Shown: in pieces, positions 17,014 to 24,529 of the stretch | Layout of the letters: every line of letters starts with the position of its first letter | Numbering within the stretch: position 1 is the stretch's first letter | Source: Mesorhizobium sp. M1B.F.Ca.ET.045.04.1.1 | GTDB taxonomy: Bacteria > Pseudomonadota > Alphaproteobacteria > Rhizobiales > Rhizobiaceae | Assembly (NCBI RefSeq): GCF_003952465.1 | Contig: NZ_CP034448.1 | Span: forward strand, 5,371,001 to 5,435,000 | DNA: 64,000 bases | Reading direction: 5' to 3' | The notes under the pieces: model-generated | Databases searched by the model: none | What the model was told of the DNA's origin: nothing | What the model saw: the letters and a program-made list of their open reading frames with translations, nothing else | Program-made: the position numbers and the translations under genes

Positions 17014-18195
17014 TCAGAACTCGATCGCTGCGTAGAACATGGCGAAAAGCCCGTCGAGGATGATGACGACGAAGATCGATTTCACCACCGAGGCGGTCAC
17101 ATGCCGGCCGAGCGATTCGGCGCTGCCGCCGACCTTCATGCCTTCGACGGAAGCAATGGTGCCGATGATCATGGCCATGAACGGCGCCTTGATCAGCCCG
17201 GCGAAGATGGTGCTGAGGTCGATGGCGACACGCAATCTGTCGATGAACGCCGCCGGCGGAATGTCGGAATAGAGCCAGGCGGCGACGATGCCGCCGCCAA
17301 GGGCGGCGAAATTGGCGATGATCGTCAAACATGGCAGCGCGATCACCAGGGCGACAAGCCGCGGAAACACCAGCACGCCGATCGGGTTGAGCCCGATCAC
17401 CTTCAGCGCATCGACCTCCTCGCGCATCTTCATCGAGCCGATCTCGGCGGTGATGGCGCTGCCCGAGCGGCCGGCAAGCATAATCGCCGTCATCAGCACG
17501 CCGAGCTCGCGCAGGATCAGCACGCCGACGAGATCGACGACGAAGATGTCGGCGCCGAAATAGCTGAGCTGGTAGGCGCCCTGCTGGGCGACGATCGCGC
17601 CGACGATCGCCGACATCAGCACCACCACGGGGATGGCGCCGACGCCCATGCGGTCGATCTGGTTGAAGATCGCGGCCGGATTGACGGCATGGCCGCGCCC
17701 GAGCTTCATCTGCGCGCCGCGGATGGTGGCGCCGAGGATGTTCATCGAGGCGAGAAAGTCGTCGCGCATCTCGTAGACGCGGCGGCCGACCAGCTCCAGC
17801 GCGCGCAGGATGATGTTGGGCGGCCCGGCCGGGCCCGATTCGGGCTCGCGCCGCACCGCGTCGCCGACCGCGCCGAGCAGGATCGAGGCGATCTCGCTCT
17901 GCCCCTGCACATGGACCTCGACGCCTTTCTTCTCGAAGGCGCTGGCCAGCCGGTCGATCAGCCAGGCGCCGGCCGTATCCATCTTCTCGATATGGGAAAG
18001 ATCGAGCATCAGCTGCTTGGCGCCGCTGCGCTTCTCGATCTTGCGCATCTCGGCATCGACCGATGCCACGGTCCGCGTCGTCCAGACACCGGAAAAAGCG
18101 CAGCCGAGCACGCCGGACTCCTCGCCGACGGCGATGCGCGGCTGGTGGTTGTCCTTGGCGGCGGCGCTTGCGTCGCGTTTGCGGATGGTCAACAT
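17014..18195 (-). CDS. mlaE: MlaE-family lipid ABC transporter permease fused to an N-terminal STAS domain
   Basis: A 393-residue protein. Residues about 20-110 form a STAS domain (KQLMLDLSHIEKMDTAGAWL), fusing the function of the separate MlaB subunit of E. coli. The remainder is the MlaE permease with its conserved sequences VVVLMSAIVGAIVAQQGAYQ, ILRELGVLMTAIMLAGRSGS and IGSMKMREEVDALKVIGLNP, followed by hydrophobic helices. This fusion is typical of alphaproteobacteria. I choose ATG 18195, with an AGGA site upstream, over a longer in-frame start. It is the first gene of the operon, divergent from the epimerase gene across 77 bp. Confidence 0.93.
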   Translation of the reverse strand: MLTIRKRDASAAAKDNHQPRIAVGEESGVLGCAFSGVWTTRTVASVDAEMRKIEKRSGAKQLMLDLSHIEKMDTAGAWLIDRLASAFEKKGVEVHVQGQSEIASILLGAVGDAVRREPESGPAGPPNIILRALELVGRRVYEMRDDFLASMNILGATIRGAQMKLGRGHAVNPAAIFNQIDRMGVGAIPVVVLMSAIVGAIVAQQGAYQLSYFGADIFVVDLVGVLILRELGVLMTAIMLAGRSGSAITAEIGSMKMREEVDALKVIGLNPIGVLVFPRLVALVIALPCLTIIANFAALGGGIVAAWLYSDIPPAAFIDRLRVAIDLSTIFAGLIKAPFMAMIIGTIASVEGMKVGGSAESLGRHVTASVVKSIFVVIILDGLFAMFYAAIEF

Positions 18196-18272
18196 GGCGT
18201 CCTGTTTAGCGTGACGGGACTGGCGTGTCGATTTGCCGGCAGACCGGTGTCGCACAGCCGGAGAAGAAAAAT

Positions 18273-19340
18273 ATGGCGCGTGTCATTTCGGTCGAGGCCG
18301 AGCGATTCCCGATCGCGGGCACCTTCACCATCTCGCGCGGATCGAAAACCGGGGCCGAGGTCATCACGGTGACGATCGGCGAGAACGGGCACGTCGGGCG
18401 CGGCGAATGCGTCCCTTACAAGCGCTACGGCGAGACGATGGAGGGCGTGCACGCCGCAATCGAGGCGATGCGCGGCCAGATCATCGGCGGCATCGACCGC
18501 ACCGCCCTGCTCGCCGCCATGCCGGCCGGCGCGGCGCGCAACGCCATCGACTGCGCCTTGTGGGATCTCGAGGCCAAGCTCAGCGGCAGGCCGGTGGCGA
18601 ACGCCATCGGCGCTGTTTCGCCGAAAGCGCTGGAAACCGCCTACACGCTTTCGCTCGCCGAGCCCGAGGCGATGGCGGCGCAGGCCCGCGCCAACGCCTC
18701 GCGGCCGTTGCTCAAGGTCAAGATCGGCGGCGACAACGACATGGCAAGGATACGTGCGGTGACCGAAGCCGCTCCGCAAAGCCGCATCATCCTCGACGCC
18801 AATGAGGGATGGACCGACGACAATGTCGAAGCCAACCTTGCCTTTGCTGCCGAGTACGGCATCGCGCTGGTCGAGCAGCCGCTGCCGGCAGGCAAGGATG
18901 ACATCCTGCGTCGGATCGCGCATCCGGTGCCGGTCTGCGCCGACGAAAGTGTGCATGAGGCGAAGAACCTCGAAGCGCTTGCCGGCCTCTACGACGCCGT
19001 CAACATCAAGCTCGACAAATCGGGCGGCCTCACCGAAGCGCTGATCCTTCGCAACCGCGCCCGCGAACTGGGTTTCGGCATCATGGTCGGCTGCATGGTC
19101 GGCACGTCGCTTGCCATGGCGCCGGCGGTGCTGCTGGCGCAAGGCGCCGATTTCGTCGATCTCGACGGCCCGCTGCTGCTTGCGCGCGACCGTGAGCCCG
19201 GCCTGGTCTACCAGGGATCGCTGGTGTCACCCCCGACCGGGCGCTGTGGGGCTGAGCGGGCGGCAAGGCCGATCAGCACGAGGCCGGCAATCGCGATCGG
19301 GATCATCGCCAGGAACCCGTCAACGCCGAGACGATCGTAG
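18273..19340 (+). CDS. dgcA: enolase-superfamily dipeptide epimerase / N-acetyl-D-Glu racemase (DgcA-like), C-terminus frameshifted
   Basis: The protein is a muconate-lactonizing-type enolase-superfamily member. Catalytic and metal residues are visible in order: KVKIGG (K-x-K), DANEGW, VEQPLP, CADES and NIKLDKSGG. This pattern fits L-Ala-D/L-Glu epimerases and the closely related N-acetyl-D-glutamate racemase DgcA, to which rhizobial homologues are commonly assigned. The enzyme would recycle murein-derived D-glutamate. The frame runs past the expected end: one base added near 19235-19241 would restore the usual PALWG-type ending and a stop at 19253-19255. As written, about 29 foreign residues are added from sequence antisense to the MFS gene. 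The catalytic core is unaffected. Confidence 0.82.
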   Translation: MARVISVEAERFPIAGTFTISRGSKTGAEVITVTIGENGHVGRGECVPYKRYGETMEGVHAAIEAMRGQIIGGIDRTALLAAMPAGAARNAIDCALWDLEAKLSGRPVANAIGAVSPKALETAYTLSLAEPEAMAAQARANASRPLLKVKIGGDNDMARIRAVTEAAPQSRIILDANEGWTDDNVEANLAFAAEYGIALVEQPLPAGKDDILRRIAHPVPVCADESVHEAKNLEALAGLYDAVNIKLDKSGGLTEALILRNRARELGFGIMVGCMVGTSLAMAPAVLLAQGADFVDLDGPLLLARDREPGLVYQGSLVSPPTGRCGAERAARPISTRPAIAIGIIARNPSTPRRS

Positions 19341-20440
19341 AGCGGGCCGGAAGCGAGCGTCACCGCCGCCATGAAGAAGCCGTTGAAGAAATAGGCAATG
19401 CCTTGCGCGGCACCGGTGCGTTCCTCGGAAACCGTTTCGCCGATCATCTTCTGCAGGCCGATCAGCACCATCGCCACCGACACCGAATGCAGCGTCTGGA
19501 CGCCGAAGAAGCCGGCGACGCCCAGCCCGAGCGGCCAGACCAGCGGAAAGGCGATCCAGCGCACGATCGAACCCATGCCGGCGATCACCATCACCCTGAC
19601 AACCGAAACAGAGGCGAAAATGCGGTTGAAAAACAGGAACATGCAGACCTCGGAGATCACGCCCCAGGCCCACAGCAGGCCAACGACGGAATCGCCGATG
19701 CCGATCGACTTCCAGTAGATCGACACAAATCCGTAGAGGAAAGCGTGGCTGGCGGTGATGATGCCGACGCCGAGGGTGAAATAGAGGAAATAGGCGTTGA
19801 GAAGGCTCGGGGCCGAATGCTGGATATCGGTCGCCGACAGCGGCGACGCCTTGCGGGGCCGCCCCATGCGCGGCGCCCACAACCCCGCGACGAGGGCGGC
19901 TGCAAGGGCCACGAAGATGATCACCGGAACGGCTTGAGGACCCGTGGCTGCCAGGATGAAGCCGCCCACGACATTGGCGCAGAAATAGGAGATCGAACCC
20001 CATTTGCGCATGGCTGTGTAGTTCGAGCCGAATCGGCGCACGCCCGACAGCGCCAGCGAATCGGCCATCGGCGAATGCGGCGTCCAAGGGATCGAGAGCA
20101 ACAGCGAGACGGCCAGCACGCCCACATAGGTGGCCGGCAGGAAATAGCCGGCCGAAATGATCATCGTGGCCGCGACAAGCGCGATATAGACGTTGGCGCG
20201 ATCCTTCGCCCGGTCGGCAAGCGCGGTCAGCATCGGCGTCGTCACGACGCGCAGGAACATCGGCGCGGCCAGGATGACGGCGATCTGCTCGGCATGAAAA
20301 CCTTTCGCCTCCAGCCAGAGCGGAAAATAGGGCAGATGCGTGCCCTGCGACACAAACAATGTCGCGAAGATCAGGCTCATGCGCAGTTCGAAATGGCTCG
20401 GCTTGACGAGTTGCTCAGGCGAAAGCGGCGGCAGCGACAT
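19208..20440 (-). CDS. MFS transporter, PPP/HcaT-like (MFS_1_like) family
   Basis: A roughly 410-residue, 12-helix permease starting MSLPPLSPEQLVKPSHFELR. Its first helix RMSLIFATLFVSQGTHLPYFPLWLEAKGF resembles the phenylpropionate permease/nucleoside-symporter branch (HcaT-like), as does the absence of a strong loop 2-3 motif A. The substrate is unknown. It converges on dgcA, and the two genes overlap at their 3' ends by 133 bp as written. With one base inserted near 19235 this protein would end near 19229 and the overlap would shrink to about 27 bp, which looks more natural. Next to a D-Glu racemase or dipeptide epimerase it could import a peptidoglycan fragment, but that is inference. Confidence 0.8.
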   Translation of the reverse strand: MSLPPLSPEQLVKPSHFELRMSLIFATLFVSQGTHLPYFPLWLEAKGFHAEQIAVILAAPMFLRVVTTPMLTALADRAKDRANVYIALVAATMIISAGYFLPATYVGVLAVSLLLSIPWTPHSPMADSLALSGVRRFGSNYTAMRKWGSISYFCANVVGGFILAATGPQAVPVIIFVALAAALVAGLWAPRMGRPRKASPLSATDIQHSAPSLLNAYFLYFTLGVGIITASHAFLYGFVSIYWKSIGIGDSVVGLLWAWGVISEVCMFLFFNRIFASVSVVRVMVIAGMGSIVRWIAFPLVWPLGLGVAGFFGVQTLHSVSVAMVLIGLQKMIGETVSEERTGAAQGIAYFFNGFFMAAVTLASGPLYDRLGVDGFLAMIPIAIAGLVLIGLAARSAPQRPVGGDTSDPW

Positions 20441-20611
20441 GAATCGATCCAATTACGCTGCATCCCACGACCTGCAACGCGTTTCGATCCCTATCATGCG
20501 GCAAGACGCGGCGGAACTGCCTGGACCAATCGATCAAGCTAAAGCTGTTGAAAGACAAAGAAATCTCAGGCCCGTGGCGCTCCTGCGCCCCGGGCTTGCC
20601 GTGCTCCTCGC

Positions 20612-21502
20612 TCAGTTCTGGAAATAGGTCGGCTGGTCGACGTCCTCGATCAGCCCGGCCTGGGTCGGCTCCCAACCCAGTTCCTGCCGGGTCAGGGCGC
20701 TCGATGCCTCGTTGTCGATCGCGGCGAAATGCGCGAACCAGCCGAAATGTTCGGCGGATTCTTCCCGGCTCTTGCTCACCACCGGAACGCCGAGCCTGCG
20801 GCCGATGACGCCGGCGATCTCGCGAAACGGCACGCCCTCCTCGGCGACGCCGTGGTAGCGGGCGCCGCCCCGGCCCTTCTCCAGCACCAGCCTGTAGAGC
20901 CTGGCAGCATCGAGCCGGTGCACGGCCGGCCAGTGGTTGAGGCCTTCGCCTGTATAGACCGAGGCGCCCTTCTCGCGGGCAATGCCGATCAGGATCGGGA
21001 CGAAGCCGTGATCGCCGGCGCCATGGACCGATGGCGGCAGGCGGATGATCGACACGCGCGCGCCCTTCTCGGCGGCGGCATAGGCCGTCTGCTCCGACAC
21101 ACGCGGGATCGATGGATTGGACGCAGGCGGAACGTCCTCGGTCGCGAGACGGCCGGGCTGGACCAGACCGATGCCGGAGGTGACGATCAGCGGCCGGTCG
21201 GAGCCGGCAAGCTCCAAGCCCATCGCCTCGATGGCGCGCCGGTCGGTCTCGCAATTCTCCTTGAACCTCGAGAAGTCGTGGTTGAAGCCGGTATGGATAA
21301 CGCCATCCGCCCGCGCCGCGCCGCGGCGGAGGCTGTCGAGATCCTCCAGATTTCCTCTGAGCACCTCGGCGCCCGCGGCGGCGAGAGCGTCGGCGCTGGC
21401 ATCCGAGCGGGCAAGGCCGAGCACCTGGTGGCCGGCTCCGAGAAGTTCCTGGACAGTGGCCGAGCCGACAAAGCCGGTGGCTCCGGTGACGAAGACACGC
21501 AT
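20612..21502 (-). CDS. atypical SDR / NAD(P)-dependent epimerase-dehydratase family protein
   Basis: A 296-residue Rossmann protein starting MRVFVTGATGFVGSATVQELL, the atypical/extended SDR glycine motif GxxGxxG. It continues with ADGVIHTGFNHDF and ends with the ALTRQELGWEPTQAGLIEDV tail common in this family. The usual YxxxK appears as AAEKG only, in an EQTAYAAAEKGARVSII segment that fits the YxxxK position. Substrate is not predictable. It is transcribed divergently from the adjacent AraC regulator, with 128 bp between the starts, which suggests that the regulator controls it. A common layout in rhizobia pairs such oxidoreductases with an AraC-type activator. Confidence 0.82.
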   Translation of the reverse strand: MRVFVTGATGFVGSATVQELLGAGHQVLGLARSDASADALAAAGAEVLRGNLEDLDSLRRGAARADGVIHTGFNHDFSRFKENCETDRRAIEAMGLELAGSDRPLIVTSGIGLVQPGRLATEDVPPASNPSIPRVSEQTAYAAAEKGARVSIIRLPPSVHGAGDHGFVPILIGIAREKGASVYTGEGLNHWPAVHRLDAARLYRLVLEKGRGGARYHGVAEEGVPFREIAGVIGRRLGVPVVSKSREESAEHFGWFAHFAAIDNEASSALTRQELGWEPTQAGLIEDVDQPTYFQN

Positions 21503-21630
21503 TGCAGTTTCCTTTGTTTGATTTGATCGGCGCCGCTGCTTGGCGGCCCGTCGCGTTCAAATAAGCGCTTGAGGAAAGACGATCTATGCGGCAAAGTCCG
21601 TATTATCTTCGCAATCGTCCAAGAGCGCCT

Positions 21631-22551
21631 ATGGACCCGCTATCTGACGTGCTGTCGCTATTGAAACCGCAGAGCAACGTCTCGGCCGGCTTCGATGCCG
21701 GCGGAGACTGGTCGATTGAGTTCCCCCGCAACATCGGCATCAAATGCTACGCGGTCGTCTCGGGCCAATGCTGGCTGGTCGTGGAAGGCGTGCCCGAGCC
21801 GGTGCATCTAACCGCGGGCGACTGCTTCCTGCTGCCGGGTGGCCGACCGTTCCGTATGACAAGCGACATCAGCCTCACACCGGTCGGTGCGCACACCATC
21901 TTTCCCCCTGCCCGCGCCGGCGGAGTCGTCACCTACAATGGCGGCGGCGATGTCTTCCTGGTCGGCAGCCGTTTCGTGCTGAGCGGCCGTCACGCCGACA
22001 TCCTGCTCAAGATGATGCCGCCGATTATCCATATCCGCCGGGAAGAGGACAAATCCGCACTTCGCTGGTCGGTGGAGCGGATGATGCAGGAGCTCAGCGA
22101 AGGTCAGCCGGGCGGCTTCCTGGTGGCGCAGCACCTTTCGCACATGATGCTGGTCCAGGCACTGCGCCTGCACATGGCGGAAGGGCCGAATGGCGGTGTC
22201 GGCTGGCTTTTTGCCCTTGCCGACAAGCAGATGGGCGCCGCGATCGGCGCCATGCACGAGGATCCTGCGCACCGTTGGACCCTGCAGGAACTGGCGGAGC
22301 GCGCCGGCATGTCGCGGTCGAATTTCGCACTGAAGTTCAAGGAGATGGTCGGAACCTCGGCGATGGAATATCTGACCCGTTGGCGGATGCTGCTCGCCGG
22401 CGAAAGGCTCGCCAATTCCAGCGAGCACACTTCGGTCATTGCGCTCTCGCTCGGCTACGTATCCGAGAGCGCCTTCAGCACGGCCTTCAAACGCGTGATG
22501 GGTGCTTCACCGCGCCAGTATGGCCGCGATCGCAGCGCGGTTGCCGCTTGA
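21631..22551 (+). CDS. AraC-family transcriptional regulator with N-terminal cupin_6 domain
   Basis: About 306 residues from ATG 21631 (MDPLSDVLSLLKPQ, the usual start for this subfamily); an upstream in-frame start at 21586 is less likely. Residues about 10-190 are an AraC cupin_6 ligand domain (CWLVVEGVPEPVHLTAGDCFLLPGG). The C-terminal 100 residues contain the two helix-turn-helix units (WTLQELAERAGMSRSNFALKF and SVIALSLGYVSESAFSTAFK) and end RQYGRDR. It should bind DNA and respond to a small hydrophobic molecule. The neighbouring divergent SDR gene is the obvious target. It ends 18 bp from the convergent phosphoesterase. Confidence 0.9.
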   Translation: MDPLSDVLSLLKPQSNVSAGFDAGGDWSIEFPRNIGIKCYAVVSGQCWLVVEGVPEPVHLTAGDCFLLPGGRPFRMTSDISLTPVGAHTIFPPARAGGVVTYNGGGDVFLVGSRFVLSGRHADILLKMMPPIIHIRREEDKSALRWSVERMMQELSEGQPGGFLVAQHLSHMMLVQALRLHMAEGPNGGVGWLFALADKQMGAAIGAMHEDPAHRWTLQELAERAGMSRSNFALKFKEMVGTSAMEYLTRWRMLLAGERLANSSEHTSVIALSLGYVSESAFSTAFKRVMGASPRQYGRDRSAVAA

Positions 22552-22569
22552 GATCGATGCGCGAGGCGC

Positions 22570-23400
22570 TCAGGCAGCCCGGGCCGCCCTGCCCTTGAGA
22601 TCGACGATATCGACGGGCACCAGCGTATCCTTGCCGACCGGAACCCCGGGCAGCACATGCGCCCAGGTCAGGATTTCCATGCTGCCATCGAAATGCTCGA
22701 CCACCGCCGTGCAGCTCTCCACCCAGTCGCCGGTGTTGATGTACTGCACATCGCCATAGTTTTCGATCGCGGCATGGTGGATGTGGCCACAGATGACGCC
22801 GTCGACATGCGAGCGCCGCGCTTCCTCGGAGAGCACCGTCTGGAACGAGCCGATGAAGTTCACCGCCTTCTTGACCTTGACCTTCGCCCAGGACGAGAAC
22901 GACCAGTAAGGCAGCCCGAGCAGATGGCGCAGCTTCGTCACCACCCGGTTGACCAGCATTGCCGCGTCATAGGCGTAGTCGCCGAGATAAGCGAGCCAGC
23001 GCTGGTTGTGCACGACAGTATCGAACTGATCGCCATGGATGACCAGCAAGCGCCTGCCGTCGGCGGTCTCGTGAATGGCGCGGTCGGCAACGACGATGCC
23101 GCCGAAATGCACGCCCTGGAACTGACGGGCGAATTCGTCGTGGTTGCCGGCGATGTAGGTGATCGAGGCGCCCTTGCGCGCCTTGCGCAGCAATTTCTGC
23201 ACGACGTCGTTGTGGCTCTGCGGCCAATGCCAGCTGCGCCGCAGGCGCCAGCCGTCGACGATGTCGCCGACCAGATAGATGGTATCGGCGTCGTGATGGC
23301 GCAGGAAATCGATCAGGAAATCGGCCTTGGCCGCCTTCGAGCCGAGATGCACGTCGGAAATGAACATCGTGCGAAAAGTACGGGGCTCTGGACCGGACAT
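22570..23400 (-). CDS. LpxH-like UDP-2,3-diacylglucosamine diphosphatase family metallophosphoesterase
   Basis: A 276-residue calcineurin-like phosphoesterase. The metal-binding blocks are in order: MFISDVHLGSKAAKADFL, YLVGDIVDGWRLRR, ITYIAGNHDEF, LVIHGDQFD and GVICGHIHHAAIENYGDV. This order and the VGDIVDGW-W pattern match the LpxH-like family. In alphaproteobacteria, lipid A synthesis uses LpxI for the canonical step, so this homologue may act on another lipid-linked diphosphate; that is unproven. ATG 23400 is preferred over a longer start. It converges with the AraC gene and is divergent from an SDR gene across 119 bp. Confidence 0.85.
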   Translation of the reverse strand: MSGPEPRTFRTMFISDVHLGSKAAKADFLIDFLRHHDADTIYLVGDIVDGWRLRRSWHWPQSHNDVVQKLLRKARKGASITYIAGNHDEFARQFQGVHFGGIVVADRAIHETADGRRLLVIHGDQFDTVVHNQRWLAYLGDYAYDAAMLVNRVVTKLRHLLGLPYWSFSSWAKVKVKKAVNFIGSFQTVLSEEARRSHVDGVICGHIHHAAIENYGDVQYINTGDWVESCTAVVEHFDGSMEILTWAHVLPGVPVGKDTLVPVDIVDLKGRAARAA

Positions 23401-23519
23401 CGCGATTTCACCCTTTGCTTTCGCGTGCCTATGCCTCGATTCATGCAACAACCGTATGACGGTTGCGGTTGGTCCAGCCCAGGCGCTAGCTTGCCGCCCT
23501 CGAAAAAGGAGAAATCACC

Positions 23520-24299
23520 ATGGATCTCGGCATTCGCGGAAAGAAAGCCATCGTCTGCGCTTCGAGCAAGGGACTTGGGCGCGGCTGCGCGATCGCGCTC
23601 GCCGAAGCCGGCGTCAACCTTGTCGTCAACGGCCGCAACGCCGAGCTTCTGGCAAAGACCGCGCAGGAAATCCGCGAAAAGTTCGGCGTCAAGGTGATCG
23701 AAGTCGCCGGCGACGTGTCGAAGCCGGAGGTGCAGAAGGCAATGCTTGCCGCCTGCCCAGACCCCGACATCCTGGTCAACAACAATGGCGGCCCGCCGCT
23801 TCGCGATTTCCGCGAGCTCGACCGCGCAAAGATCCTCGAAGGCGTGACGCAGAACATGGTGACGCCGATCGAGTTGATCCAGGCGGTGATCGACGGCATG
23901 GCGAAGCGCGGCTTCGGCCGGATCGTCAACATCACCTCGCTGTCGGTCTATGTGCCGATCCCCGGGCTCGACCTGTCGTCGGGCGCCCGAGCCGGGCTGA
24001 CCTCGTTCCTTGCCGGCGTCGCGCGCACGGTGATTGACCGAAACGTCACCATCAACAGCCTTTTGCCCGGCAAGCTCGACACCGACCGGCTGCGCGGCCC
24101 GCATGAGGCCGGCACGCCGGAAGACCCGGCAGCCGCCGCCGCACGGAAAACCCGCATCAGCGCCGATGTGCCGGCAAAACGTCTCGGCACGCCGGAGGAA
24201 TTCGGCCAGATCTGCGCCTTCCTCTGCTCGGTCCACGCAGGCTATCTCACCGGGCAGAACATTCCGGTCGACGGCGGGCTCTATGTCAGCGCGTTTTGA
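23520..24299 (+). CDS. SDR family protein, beta-ketoacyl-ACP-reductase-like but lacking the usual YxxxK
   Basis: A 259-residue SDR fold protein with a variant glycine motif (IVCASSKGLGRGCAIALAEAG) and the nucleotide-stabilising NNNGGPP. A GRIVNITSLS strand holds a serine, and the C-terminus is YLTGQNIPVDGGLYVS. Where classical SDRs have YxxSKAG, this protein reads LSSGARAGL, so tyrosine is replaced by serine and lysine by arginine. A known BKR-like SDR subgroup lacks the perfect tetrad in just this way. The reaction is therefore uncertain and may not be a standard reduction. A strong AAAGGAGA ribosome site precedes ATG 23520. Confidence 0.85.
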   Translation: MDLGIRGKKAIVCASSKGLGRGCAIALAEAGVNLVVNGRNAELLAKTAQEIREKFGVKVIEVAGDVSKPEVQKAMLAACPDPDILVNNNGGPPLRDFRELDRAKILEGVTQNMVTPIELIQAVIDGMAKRGFGRIVNITSLSVYVPIPGLDLSSGARAGLTSFLAGVARTVIDRNVTINSLLPGKLDTDRLRGPHEAGTPEDPAAAAARKTRISADVPAKRLGTPEEFGQICAFLCSVHAGYLTGQNIPVDGGLYVSAF

Positions 24300-24351
24300 C
24301 CGGGCTGGTCGGCGGCTGTCGCAAAAAGCCAGAGAGTTTCGCTCCAACCGG

Positions 24352-24374
24352 CTGAAATAGCTTGGCTATTTCAG
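24352..24374. terminator. perfect hairpin after the SDR gene
   Basis: A 10-bp perfect stem CTGAAATAGC/GCTATTTCAG with a TTG loop lies about 50 bp after the SDR stop codon. No long T tract follows, so termination is plausible but not certain. Confidence 0.5.
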
Positions 24375-24445
24375 ATTCGGCAATGTGAACGCATCAGCCA
24401 AGATTTGGCGTCGCGAAGAATCGTCGCCGCATGTATCTGCCTGAC

Positions 24446-24489
24446 GCAATTCCGGACGGAAAACCGTTTCACACTTTTCCTGGAATTGC
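24446..24489. repeat. short palindromic intergenic repeat (GCAATTCC...GGAATTGC)
   Basis: Ends GCAATTCC (24446-24453) and GGAATTGC (24482-24489) enclose a secondary pair GGAAAA/TTTTCC. Copies of this 44-bp type are frequent in rhizobial intergenic regions. It lies 40 bp upstream of the malic enzyme start, so it may be within the 5' leader or overlap the promoter. Confidence 0.7.
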
Positions 24490-24529
24490 TCTAAAAGGCT
24501 CGAAAGCAGGAAGCGCAAGGAGGGGCCGG

